Shown in pieces: positions 9,001 through 18,600 of a stretch of DNA of 34,626 nucleotides; the first letter of the stretch is position 1, and every line of letters starts with the position of its first letter. Below the pieces are notes generated by a model. That model searched no databases. It was not told the origin of the DNA and was given only the letters and a program-made list of their open reading frames with translations. Made by a program: the position numbers and the translations under genes. The DNA is taken from the NCBI RefSeq assembly GCF_003675895.1, contig NZ_ML014795.1, positions 1 to 34,626 of the forward strand, read 5' to 3'. This DNA is from Parashewanella curva (lineage in GTDB: Bacteria > Pseudomonadota > Gammaproteobacteria > Enterobacterales > Shewanellaceae).

Positions 9001-10143
9001 GTTGGATACTTGCGGGATCAAAGGCAGTAAAGGTTCCAGCCATTCCAAATTGATACTGGTTATTTGGCTCAATAGCTTATGGTCTTGATAGTCAGCCGCT
9101 AATGAAAAACCATGCCAATGCTTATCATTACTGACAAAATCTAAGCGATCGCTGCGTAGCCTAAAACCATTAGCGGTGTTAACCCAGCTAAACTCACCTT
9201 TATTAATTTCAAAGCGTTGAACATCGTCATCTAAATTCCACTTTAGCCAACTTGGTTTGAAACGAATTAAGCCTGACTGCCAATTTCTATTTTCAAATTT
9301 TACCCAGCCCTGAAGGTTAATCACCCCTTGTAAATGAAGAGCGGCTAATTGGTTTTGAGTGCTTTGATGCTTAGCACTCCATTCTCCTAAGTCCAAGGCA
9401 TTGGCTTCTAAATATACTTGCCCTTTGATGGTTTCGGGTTGATAGCCGTCACCATTGAAATCAAACTGTAGTGCAAGATATTCAAGAGCATCATGATTAT
9501 CATCTAGCTTTAATTCACCCTGCCCTCGATGACGGTCACCACGGTTTAGCCAATGAAAATTTTGAATATGTATAGGCTCGAATTGGCGATCATGGCTCAA
9601 TAACTCAATACTGACATCAGATAGAGAATATCGATGCAACTGTTCAAACAGCAATTGATACAGCCAATCTAATTGGTCTGGTGGATTATTTTGCTTTAAC
9701 TCTTGAACCGTATCTTGAATGATCTCTTCAGTAACCTTGCCCTCTTCAGCTTCTATCTTATTGAGCTTTAGACCGATATGAACGCCATCAACCTTCACGT
9801 CTTCAATTTTTGGAGAAAGGGTAAGTAGCGTTTGCCAAAAATCCAATTTGACTTGTACTTGCTGTAAAATCAGTGTTGCTGGTAGCTTATCTTGTTCAGG
9901 CAGCACCAGATTATCAACGGTGATAGCAGGTCCATAAGCCTGCCACTGAGCCGATAAGCCACCCACATAAACTTGAACGTGATAGGTGTCTTCAACAAAT
10001 CGAACTAGCTCATTACGAGCGTCATCTAACTGAGGTAATAACCCTCTTATTAAACTGACCAGCAATGCGAACAGCACCAAAAAAGCAGCCAGAATTTTCA
10101 AGCTGATTTGTAAGGTACGAGAAAAGATTGCTGTCCATTGCAC
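6019..10143 (-). CDS. yhdP: AsmA-like envelope protein YhdP (DUF3971/AsmA_2)
   Basis: 1374 residues. An N-terminal membrane anchor (residues about 12-33, LQISLKILAAFLVLFALLVSLI) is followed by the YhdP signature (LPQLDDARNELVRFVEDTYHVQV) and a very long beta-rich periplasmic part typical of repeating beta-groove proteins. A second hydrophobic stretch near 1230-1265 (VPTVVLLSTPGWAIGLGAFALTKV) is the conserved AsmA-like C-terminus. In E. coli, YhdP with TamB and YdbH carries phospholipids from inner to outer membrane. It is longer than E. coli YhdP (about 1266), partly because of a disordered Pro/Lys/Gln-rich tail from about 1315 to the end. It starts with GTG at 10143, overlapping the rng stop by one base (TAGTG), which indicates translational coupling. 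Confidence 0.94.
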   Translation of the reverse strand: MQWTAIFSRTLQISLKILAAFLVLFALLVSLIRGLLPQLDDARNELVRFVEDTYHVQVYVGGLSAQWQAYGPAITVDNLVLPEQDKLPATLILQQVQVKLDFWQTLLTLSPKIEDVKVDGVHIGLKLNKIEAEEGKVTEEIIQDTVQELKQNNPPDQLDWLYQLLFEQLHRYSLSDVSIELLSHDRQFEPIHIQNFHWLNRGDRHRGQGELKLDDNHDALEYLALQFDFNGDGYQPETIKGQVYLEANALDLGEWSAKHQSTQNQLAALHLQGVINLQGWVKFENRNWQSGLIRFKPSWLKWNLDDDVQRFEINKGEFSWVNTANGFRLRSDRLDFVSNDKHWHGFSLAADYQDHKLLSQITSINLEWLEPLLPLIPQVSNQMITQWHQLKPQGYIDETQLSYAPNTGLLLSSQLQQVGWKSVNNGLGAAPFDARVSLQDDKLFVSLPEQDYQLDFGEEFVETLHLKGEPIIATMALSDRLLTLPKFRFFNSDIDIQGKASVDLSQKAGLALSANVAIHNVGHAFLYLPQLAMGKDLTDYLTGALVAGNIPKAKVVWQGSFSDFPFTDHSGVFQAGFELADATFRFQPDWPDIDKLWLSALFENDRMDLRVNKGQLIKVPIDGAHVFIPVMDEHAHLGVQAELYPKGEDATEVLQSSPLSDSVGEVLNIVQVQGQVKGVLDLDIPLYEGSQAQIRGQISLKDNPIYISEPGIELQKVKGDVRFQNDTVEGDGLTALLYQQPTRLSFDTEPKADETHLHLTLGSHWDLSKLPVEFENPLSPFYSGDMDLKAKLKMVFSDSGYSLQGTVGSNLVGVTLDLPEMLAKTTKEKKPLQAEIVGDNKQLSMSVKLADQAEFWGSLDPINQDRLKAYDIIIGRLFQPGDVLNSQGGQLRTELQQANLEKWLPVIDAFTLPSEKAPVHLGLSTTPKPHFFPNLVSIQSQIERLDFIGQPFKYVQMNAAPEQGEWVFHASSDNFAGQLTFHKNWDAEGISIDASKLYLFSDQETQNQTKTETSESEHVPSIINSEKNLEVLKGLPVLTISAKDFRFKGLELGHFEFQGKPESQGYKLHHIALTTPKTTVIGSGDWSAPTENTYGATQLNVNIDAQEFDAISKQLGVSPGIKDAPLKVKLTTHWQGAPYDFDLSRLNGDVNFHLGKGHLSEVSDKGARIFSLFSLDSLLRKLSFDFSDVFGKGLYFNSFTGDLRIDDGVVKTTNTEMDAVAGTMRVRGYTDLTKQSLNYDVRFSPKLASSVPTVVLLSTPGWAIGLGAFALTKVLEPVIEVISEIRFRLTGTMSKPNLEEVERKSKEIEIPDAVLRKVNPSAVREKTPKDGPTNPAKQSEVQQELKPQEKPKPAIQNQPKATKPVTNAQELKEG

Positions 10144-11642
10144 TATATCATCACCACGTCGTATTTATTTTGCGGGTACATAGGTTCGACATTTACGCGA
10201 ATGCGTTTGTTCACATAAACTTCTAATTCCGCTACTAAATGACTTTCATCACCCGTTAAGCTTTGATGCACAGATGGAGAGCAATACAAAATAAATTCAT
10301 CCGCATCGTAGGTTTTATTTAAACGAATCACTTCACGAAATATTTCATAAGAAACGGTATCAACAGTTTTTATACTGCCGCTACCTTGGCAAACTCCGCA
10401 AGGCTCACATAACACATGCTCTAAACTTTCCCGTGTTCGTTTACGGGTCATTTCCACTAAACCTAACCCTGAAAAGCCGCTAACACTGGTTTTAACTTTA
10501 TCTTTATCTAAGTTCGCTTGCAGGCTATTAAGTACACGTTGCTTGTGGTCTTCATTGATCATATCGATAAAATCAATGATGATGATGCCGCCTAAGTTTC
10601 TTAGTCTCAACTGACGAGCAATAGCTTTGGTCGCTTCAAGGTTAGTATTAAAAATCGTTTCTTCTAAATTACGATGACCAACAAAAGCACCTGTGTTGAT
10701 ATCGATGGTAGTCATGGCCTCGGTTTGATCTATGATCAAATAACCACCGGACTTAAGTTCTACCTTCCGCTCTAACGCACGCTTTGATTCGTTTTCAACA
10801 TCGTACAACTCAAAAATGGGTTCTGAGCCTTCGTAGTGTTCGATCTTAGATGCAATTTGCGGCATAAACTCGTCAGCAAACTGAACTAACTCTTTGTAAA
10901 TGCGCTGAGCATCTACTCGCACTTTTTCTAAATTGGCGCCTGCAAAGTCGCGCACAATCCGGACTTGTAGAGGTAGGTCTTGATACAACAAACACGCCCC
11001 TTTACGGCGGCGACGTTCAATCACTTTTTGCCACACTCGTCTTAAAAAAGCGGCATCTTGCTTGAGTTCTTCTTCGCCGACTCCTTCTGCAGCGGTGCGA
11101 ATAATAAAGCCACCATCTTCATCAACAAAAGGCTCGGCAATGGCTTTTAAGCGATCTCGCTCAGAAAACTCAATACGTTGAGAAACACCAACATGACTGG
11201 CGCCGGGCATAAATACCAGATAACGGGAAGGAAGCGTGATATCTGTCGTTAAACGAGCACCTTTAGTACCCAGTGGATCTTTCACCACTTGCACCATGAT
11301 AAATTGCCCTTGCTTTACCAGCTCAGCAATATCACGAACGACAAAGTTTCCTTTTTCGACTTCAGCAACGCATTCAGTATGAGGCACAATATCTGAGGCA
11401 TGTAAAAAAGCCGCTTTGTCTAAACCAATATCCACAAAAGCGGCTTGCATACCCGGCAAAACTCGACTGATTTTGCCTTTATAAATATTGCCTACTAACC
11501 CCCTTTTTGTTCGGCGCTCAATATGCACCTCTCGCAATGAGCCATCTTCAACTAGGGCCACTCTTGCTTCACTAGGAGTAACATTGATCAAAAGCTCCGA
11601 ATTTTTATTTACCTTTGCTTTTGATTTTTCTTCTGAATTCAT
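10143..11642 (-). CDS. rng: Ribonuclease G (Rng/CafA)
   Basis: 499 residues. RNase E/G family endonuclease that matures the 5' end of 16S rRNA and contributes to mRNA decay in the cytoplasm. An S1 RNA-binding domain spans about 48-130 (GNIYKGKISRVLPGMQAAFVDIG). The catalytic magnesium aspartates are D314 (TTIDINTG) and D357 (IIIIDFIDM), as in RNase E D303 and D346. The zinc-link cysteines are C412 and C415 (CEPC). There is no RNase E scaffold region, so this is RNase G rather than RNase E. The N-terminus is about ten residues longer than E. coli's (489 total); the ATG at 11642 is the only clear start. It lies between maf and yhdP in the standard order. Confidence 0.97.
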   Translation of the reverse strand: MNSEEKSKAKVNKNSELLINVTPSEARVALVEDGSLREVHIERRTKRGLVGNIYKGKISRVLPGMQAAFVDIGLDKAAFLHASDIVPHTECVAEVEKGNFVVRDIAELVKQGQFIMVQVVKDPLGTKGARLTTDITLPSRYLVFMPGASHVGVSQRIEFSERDRLKAIAEPFVDEDGGFIIRTAAEGVGEEELKQDAAFLRRVWQKVIERRRRKGACLLYQDLPLQVRIVRDFAGANLEKVRVDAQRIYKELVQFADEFMPQIASKIEHYEGSEPIFELYDVENESKRALERKVELKSGGYLIIDQTEAMTTIDINTGAFVGHRNLEETIFNTNLEATKAIARQLRLRNLGGIIIIDFIDMINEDHKQRVLNSLQANLDKDKVKTSVSGFSGLGLVEMTRKRTRESLEHVLCEPCGVCQGSGSIKTVDTVSYEIFREVIRLNKTYDADEFILYCSPSVHQSLTGDESHLVAELEVYVNKRIRVNVEPMYPQNKYDVVMI

Positions 11643-11713
11643 TGTATTGGTCTCTATTTGGCGCGATTCCCTTTCCCTGTAAAGTTACTACGGCATCCTG
11701 CAAATGAGTTTTG

Positions 11714-12295
11714 CTATTTTAATATTTGTTTTAGTAATGCTTGGGTTTCAGCCATAGGCAAACCGATCACAGCGGAGTGACTACCACTGATTTGCTCAAC
11801 AAAAGTGCCACCAATGCCTTGAATACCATAAGCACCCGCTTTGTCCATTGGTTCCCCAGAGGCAACATAAGCCTCAATATCAGTATCAGAGAGTTCGGTA
11901 AATTGAACCTGTGTTGTTACACAGCAAGCCAAAACCTCTTGTGCCGTTACCAAAGCTACCGCCGTCATTACTTGATGGCAAGCACCAGACAAACGAGATA
12001 ATATCGCTTTGGCATCCGTTGCGTCTTTAGGCTTACCCAGCACTTTATCTTCAATGACTACAATCGTATCTGAGCCAATCACCACGGTATTTTCATCATC
12101 GACTAATGACAATCCTGCTTTGGCTTTTTCAATGGCTAACCGCTCTACCAATTGCTTAGGCGTTTCATTCTCACATTGAGTTTCATCAATATCTGGAGAC
12201 ACACACTCAAAAATTTGCTGCGGCCAAAGCTGTAAAATCAAATTCAACAGCTCTTTTCGTCTAGGAGAAGTAGACGCTAATACTAGTCTTTTCAT
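11714..12295 (-). CDS. maf: Maf-family nucleotide pyrophosphatase (YhdE type)
   Basis: 193 residues from the ATG at 12295. The open frame extends 19 codons upstream into mreD but the conserved Maf N-terminus (MKRLVLASTSPRRKELL) and a TAAGG at eight bases fix this start. Maf proteins hydrolyse nucleoside triphosphates (YhdE: dTTP and UTP) and so keep modified nucleotides out of nucleic acids; overexpression inhibits septation. Visible motifs are the P-loop-like STSPRRKELL (8-17), SPDIDE (33-38), the catalytic SDTIV (D76) and GKPKDA (87-92). Its place between mreD and rng supports the YhdE subfamily over the YceF one. It begins five bases after the mreD stop. Confidence 0.96.
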   Translation of the reverse strand: MKRLVLASTSPRRKELLNLILQLWPQQIFECVSPDIDETQCENETPKQLVERLAIEKAKAGLSLVDDENTVVIGSDTIVVIEDKVLGKPKDATDAKAILSRLSGACHQVMTAVALVTAQEVLACCVTTQVQFTELSDTDIEAYVASGEPMDKAGAYGIQGIGGTFVEQISGSHSAVIGLPMAETQALLKQILK

Positions 12296-12300
12296 AAACC

Positions 12301-12789
12301 TTAAGTTACTCGATACTTGTGAGCAATACTGCGGATCACCCAATAAGCCCAACGCCAGATCACAAAACTGCTAATGGCCGGATAAAACAAGTCTACAGAA
12401 AAGGTTCTAACTCCTAAAATAAACTCAAGCCAGTACACCAATAATTGATAAAGAGCAACGATGGCAAACACCACCAAAGACTGCTGCCAACGGGGGAAAT
12501 TCATAAGACGTTGCTGGTACATGAGCACAAGATAAATACAGATGGAAAAGCCCAAAGCCCGTATACCAATGGTTGCTCCTAATAACACGTCTAATACCAC
12601 ACCCAAAATGAATCCGGTGAAAATGCTATATCGAAGCGGAAGGCGCATAGTCCAGCAAATTAGCGTAATTAAAACCCAATCTGGTCGCCATGCTTCCAAC
12701 TCAGCTGGCAAAGGCATAATTTGTAACACTAATGCCACCATAAAGGTTACCCATGCCACCAGTCTTCCTGAAGCTGATTGATAACTCAT
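12301..12789 (-). CDS. mreD: Rod shape-determining protein MreD
   Basis: 162 residues, the usual length. A small inner-membrane protein with about five hydrophobic segments (residues about 10-27, 35-52, 55-75, 100-120 and 135-155). The typical MreD pattern RPDWVLITLICW...LPLRY, followed by GFILGVVLDVLLGA, is present. It works with MreB and MreC in the elongasome that directs lateral wall synthesis. The ATG overlaps the mreC stop as ATGA, so it is translationally coupled. Confidence 0.95.
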   Translation of the reverse strand: MSYQSASGRLVAWVTFMVALVLQIMPLPAELEAWRPDWVLITLICWTMRLPLRYSIFTGFILGVVLDVLLGATIGIRALGFSICIYLVLMYQQRLMNFPRWQQSLVVFAIVALYQLLVYWLEFILGVRTFSVDLFYPAISSFVIWRWAYWVIRSIAHKYRVT

Positions 12790-13637
12790 GGCGTTACCTC
12801 TTTACTGTCCACTTGAGTGCTTTTATCATCGTTTGGCCAGATCAATAATACATATCGTATTCTATCAAGTGCAGCCAATGGTTCCGCTGTCACCTGTGCG
12901 TACTTTTGGCCATCATCTTTATTAACGCTCACTACACGTGCAACCGGATAGCCCTCAGGGAAACGGTGTCCAAGCCCAGATGTGACCAACAGATCACCGA
13001 CTCTAACATCGGTACTTTTAGCAACAAATTTCAACTCAAGTTGATCCAATTCACCAGTGCCATTGACCACCATTCGTACATCATTACGAGTGACTCGAAC
13101 AGGGATCGCATGGGTACTGTCAGACAGTAACAGCACTCGACTGGTGTATGGACTCGCCTGTACCACTTGTCCAACCACGCCTTGACCATCTATCACAGGT
13201 TGCCCGACAAAGACGCCATCGTCTTGACCTTGGTTCAACACCACATATTCATGCGCAGGATCATTAGCCACCTCGATAACTTCAGCCACCTTCATGCGAG
13301 TATTCATCCTCACAGGCGATTTCAGCAGAGTTCTAAGCCGTTGGTTTTCTTGGCGCAAGTGTTCAAAACGTTGCAAACGTTCACTCATTAAAAGCTGTTG
13401 ATCCAACAATTGTTGATTCTGTTTTTGCAACATCTCACGAGTAGCTAAAGCTTCAACCGAATAATTCAACACCAAATTAGGTAAACTGGCTAAATATTGA
13501 AAAGGCGTTAATAGGCCTGATAGTGCCGCTCGAAATGGAACTAAATAAGGGTTGGCCACTATCAATATGATCGACAACACGACTGCTACTAGCAGTCGTG
13601 TTTGAGGGGAAATTCCACGTACAAAAATTGGCTTCAT
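12786..13637 (-). CDS. mreC: Rod shape-determining protein MreC
   Basis: 283 residues. A short cytoplasmic N-terminus (MKPIFVRGISPQTRL) matches the conserved MreC start. One membrane segment (about 15-33) follows, then a coiled coil (about 62-105, rich in Leu, Gln and Glu) and a periplasmic beta domain with the DGVFVGQPVIDGQGVVGQV and DLLVTSGLGHRFPEGYPVA motifs. It links MreB filaments to the PBP2-RodA wall-synthesis machine. It is separated from mreB by 73 bases containing a long palindrome, and overlaps mreD by four bases. Confidence 0.96.
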   Translation of the reverse strand: MKPIFVRGISPQTRLLVAVVLSIILIVANPYLVPFRAALSGLLTPFQYLASLPNLVLNYSVEALATREMLQKQNQQLLDQQLLMSERLQRFEHLRQENQRLRTLLKSPVRMNTRMKVAEVIEVANDPAHEYVVLNQGQDDGVFVGQPVIDGQGVVGQVVQASPYTSRVLLLSDSTHAIPVRVTRNDVRMVVNGTGELDQLELKFVAKSTDVRVGDLLVTSGLGHRFPEGYPVARVVSVNKDDGQKYAQVTAEPLAALDRIRYVLLIWPNDDKSTQVDSKEVTP

Positions 13638-13670
13638 AAATCCAAGCGTATAGCAAACGCCCTATATAAT

Positions 13671-13704
13671 CGTGATACCTGAAGATGCATCTTCAAGTAT
13701 CACG
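13671..13704. repeat. Long palindrome in the mreB-mreC spacer
   Basis: CGTGATAC (13671-13678) and GTATCACG (13697-13704) flank a perfect 16-base palindrome (13680-13695), with a single mismatched pair between. The whole 34 bases fold into a near-perfect hairpin beginning seven bases after the mreB stop. There is no following T-run on the minus strand, so it is more likely an RNA-stabilising or processing hairpin, or a small intergenic repeat, than a strong terminator. Confidence 0.7.
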
Positions 13705-13710
13705 AGTAAC

Positions 13711-14775
<1,065 letters not shown>

Positions 14776-14793
14776 TCATCAATAAATCTAAGA

Positions 14794-14831
14794 CGTATTT
14801 ATCTTTAAATGCGAAGAAAAAGATAAATACG
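14794..14831 (-). promoter_or_regulatory. 13-pair hairpin in the mreB leader
   Basis: CGTATTTATCTTT (14794-14806) and its exact complement AAAGATAAATACG (14819-14831) enclose a 12-base loop. It lies 30 bases before the mreB ATG and downstream of the predicted promoter, so it would be in the 5' untranslated RNA. It is AT-rich and has no T-run in the minus direction, which argues against a simple terminator. Confidence 0.6.
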
Positions 14832-14889
14832 CCCTAAGCAAGCTTCTCATTTCAAGGTGTTTGAACCGAGAAACCAATTAATCAAAGAA

Positions 14890-14917
14890 ATAATAAAAAT
14901 TCCGTTAACTTTATCAA
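14890..14917 (-). promoter_or_regulatory. Candidate sigma70 promoter for mreB
   Basis: On the minus strand TTGATA (14917-14912), 16 bases, TATTAT (14895-14890). Each hexamer matches 5 of 6 consensus bases. It would start RNA near 14883 and give a leader of about 120 bases. Confidence 0.5.
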
Positions 14918-15115
14918 TGCACTGCCAATTCCACAAGTGCTGATCCCGCAAGTTATGCAACGAATGTGATTTATTTTAGTTGTGATTTGCAAAGTGTGTA
15001 TTTACTTTTTTAAGCCGTTAAAAAATCACCTCTCAAAAAAGCGTCACATTTAGCTTAAATTCAGTGTTTATCCGATAAACTCACAGTCGACAGCAAAGAA
15101 AATACGGAGCGAATA

Positions 15116-15643
15116 ATGAAGTTATTTTCAAAGTTCATGCATGTAAGCCTATTAGCTTTATCTGGCTTAACTTGTTCTCACTTATGGGCAGCCGAACCTA
15201 CCCAATGTAAAACCATTCCTTCAGTTGTGGATGATGGTAATGCCGATGGTAGTGTAGAACATCCTTTCCTCATTTCTTCAATGCAAGAAATTGATATCAC
15301 CAATGCAAAAGCAGGCGATAACACCTATTTTGTATTCAATAAAAATACCAAAGATCTGCCTGCTTACCTAGCGGCAATAATTCCAAACCCAAAACAAAAC
15401 ATTACGATAGAAGAACGTAAAAACTGCCCTCCGACACAAGATAATTTTGATGTTAAAGGAATGACTGTTTTTAAATCAAATGAGCTAGGACGCATATTAC
15501 TTTCTTATGTAGAAGATACGAAATCTGATAGTAATTATTGGTTTAAGGTTCATGCCAATACAGACGTTTCTGGAGTCGGTTTTTTACCCATGTTACAAGA
15601 TGACAGTTTAACATTGCAGGATGTGTTGAACTTTCAGAAATAA
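15116..15643 (+). CDS. Secreted hypothetical protein
   Basis: 175 residues of unknown function. A clear Sec signal peptide covers residues 1-26 (hydrophobic VSLLALSGL, cleavage after LWA). The mature part is about 149 residues, acidic and mostly beta by appearance, with two cysteines (about 31 and 103) that could pair. There is a DDGNADGSVEHPF segment just after the first cysteine. The start has GGAG at 9-12 bases, which supports it strongly. It is encoded opposite to everything around it, between mreB and the last pilus gene mshQ, with which it converges. A link to the pilus is possible from position only. Confidence 0.75.
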   Translation: MKLFSKFMHVSLLALSGLTCSHLWAAEPTQCKTIPSVVDDGNADGSVEHPFLISSMQEIDITNAKAGDNTYFVFNKNTKDLPAYLAAIIPNPKQNITIEERKNCPPTQDNFDVKGMTVFKSNELGRILLSYVEDTKSDSNYWFKVHANTDVSGVGFLPMLQDDSLTLQDVLNFQK

Positions 15644-15660
15644 GGTTATAGCCGAGAAAT

Positions 15661-15684
15661 GAGAGAGCGAATATAAGCTCTCTC
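15661..15684. terminator. Hairpin between convergent genes
   Basis: GAGAGAGC (15661-15668), loop of eight, GCTCTCTC (15677-15684): a perfect eight-pair stem between the stops of the secreted-protein gene (15643) and mshQ (15695). It is placed to end transcription from both sides, though T-runs are weak. Confidence 0.5.
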
Positions 15685-15694
15685 GTTAGATAAT

Positions 15695-18600
15695 TTATTG
15701 CACTTCACGCCAGTAAATCACGCGATCATGGCCTCTGAAGCGGCCGAAATAGGCGTTCGATATTGGGTTTGCATCACTACCAACAGGATTAGCCCAAGGC
15801 CAACGCCATTTCAAATATGAAGGGACTGTCAGCTCTGATGCTACTTTTCCTCGATAGTATGGAACAGAGCTGGGTTTCCAAAACAATGGCAATTGCCCAT
15901 CGTCAAATCGACCATTATTACCAAACTCTCGAGTGATACTTTGTCCCGCCCCAATAGAAGGAACATATTGAGGATTTATCAAATTTGGAGTAGCTAACGT
16001 CGTACAACTATCAGTCTTATTATCAAGCCAATTGTCCAATGTTGAATCCCACGTTTGAATTTTTACTGAGGAGCGAATATCAGAAGACTCTATTCCATAG
16101 CCGTTTTCAGCAAAGACTCTGGCATAATATAAATCAACGGGCTTAGTTGAAAGTTTCAAACCTCTACAACTTTGATCTTGGCAATTTGCAGGGATCATAT
16201 CTGCCCCATTAATTCCCGCAATTCCGTTATCCTTATCATCAAGCGCAATACCGATATCATAACCTAAGTAAGGCCCATCTGGTGATACTGATCGCTCAAA
16301 TATAGGGTTGGTATCAATGGTAGCTTGACCGTTTGACCACCTCATATTTGCAGCTGAAATGATAAGTTCAGTGGTGGATACCTTGGCATTTAATCTAGCA
16401 CTCAAATCTTGACTGTTTTTAAGAGCAATCAAACGCATATCACCTTTGGCAAACTCACCAGTATAATTTTGTGTACGAGCACCTGAAGTGTTCACCGCCG
16501 TTATTTGGTAGTTAAGATCAAACGGCTGATCCATATAAAGACTATTACCGCATTGTGGTAACACGGCTGGTGTAACAAGATTCACAAAATTAAAACTGGC
16601 AGGAACAAAGCGACCAATATTTGGGCTGGTCGCGGTAGCGACTGATTTATCGCTATTCATGTAGTTGGGAGCCGATACAGTAAAATTAAACACACCAACC
16701 TCAGAGACAGCTTGGTTCACAGTATTGCCATCACTTGACTGCTGATAATTAAAGTTTGGAACCTTGAGGGTGCCCTTTGCCCCCCCCGCTGGAGCAACCA
16801 ACTGATGAGTTAATTGAACACCTTGCTGCTGATAGTTTCGCGTCGTTAAATTATTGCAAAAATCACTGTCACTATCGCTTTGCCAAGCCTTAGCAGTGAT
16901 CATTAAACCAAACTCTTCTCCCGCCTTTTTAAATGCACTATTGGCATCAAAACCTCCACCATATTCACCTTTAGACTCTGATGGCTTAAAGCAAAAACCA
17001 ACTGGAGATCGCACAAATTGGCTACTGCCTGATAAACTTGGCGGACGATTAATATTGTTGGTGTTCCAAAAACGAATATCCAACTGCATTTTACCGGCTT
17101 CGGCATAATTCAAATCCAAAGAAGCAATACCTTGATTATTGAAATAAAGGGAAAACTGAGTCGGCTGGTTCGCATTACTTGATATATTTTGATAAGTATC
17201 ACTGGTCGTGGTTTTAGCTTGAACAGCTATATTTGAGTTGCGAGGGTTGGGATCAATATCTTGTGTAGATAGCCACACTTGTCTCGTTCTATTTCGAAAC
17301 ATTGGAGTGCATCGACCAGAACCATTTTGTCGTTTGGCCTCAATCTGAAATCGCTGCGGCTTATTTGAATATTCAGGGCTGATGTTAAAAATAAAACCAC
17401 TACTAGAAAATTGAATTGTACAAGCAGCCACAGAAGGAGCGTCACTTCCTTTTTTACACAGTGTTGGAAATTGAGCAGTTGGAGTGGAATCCGCAACATT
17501 CAATGTGATGGGCTGAGTTCCGAAATATTCAAATTCTACCGGAACCTGCCCATTACTAAAGCGAATTTCACTTATTCTGTTTTCTCCTGAAAACCAACCA
17601 CCAAAATTTGCACTTAAGTTAGGTGCTAAACGGGCTAATACTTCACCATCAACCAACTGTGTACAGCTTTGATCTGCACAGGCTTTCAGGGTGATAGGTT
17701 CACGCTTACAAGTAAATTGATTGTCGCTATACCCTAACTCAAAGTGATGTACTTGTGTGGGTGTAACCGTTTTATCGACTAACTCTAATGCTACAAAACT
17801 AAAATCTTCAACAGTATGGCTTCGTTCAGAATCTCGGTATGTATCTTCATCAACTGCAATACTTACCTGTGAAGAAGACAAATCACACCGACGCAGCCAG
17901 CCACCATCATTACCAAACCTTGATATTTTTTTTGCAACTAAAAACGGCGTATCGGTAAACCCTTGTAACGCTGTTGAGTGCCGACATTGAGCATTTAAAT
18001 TGTAAAAGCCGCTATTAGCCGCATTTTTCCCTTCGCCAAATTGATATTTTAATGTTTTGGTCGAATTATAATCAATACTGCCATGCCCTTTAGTTAAAGC
18101 AAGGTAGCCCACTGTTTCAGGTTGAGGATACGTACCTCTATTTCGTCTAAAACAATACCGAGCCCCCGCATCATCATACACTTCTGACGTTTCAAGATTA
18201 ATTTCACCATCGACTAAGCCTGCAAAGTTAGATGGTATTCGCCGACTCACACTCGTCACCCAACAACCGTTAGCATTATTGTCCGTTTGTGTTTGAGTTA
18301 AAAATGCGTCATAGCCTATTGCAGGATCATTAATAATTCTTGTCCAAGAACCCGCTGACAAATTTGTTGCACTACTTTTAGTAGATTTACCCGCAAAAAG
18401 TTTTAGACCGTTTGCGAACGAGTGCTCACCTTCAGTTATCGCAAGCCAGTGGACATCTCTCATTATTTTTGAAGAATTAAATGTAAAGCTGCTAGGTGGG
18501 TCTCGCTGAATCCATGAAAAACCAGTATTACTGACTCGAGTAATAAAAATTGAAGAAGAGTTATCGGAGGTTACATTATTAGCATTATTAAACGTTGGAG

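Noticed and set aside
12296-12352. Longer Maf start within mreD
   Set aside because: The conserved Maf N-terminus begins at the ATG at 12295, which has its own Shine-Dalgarno.
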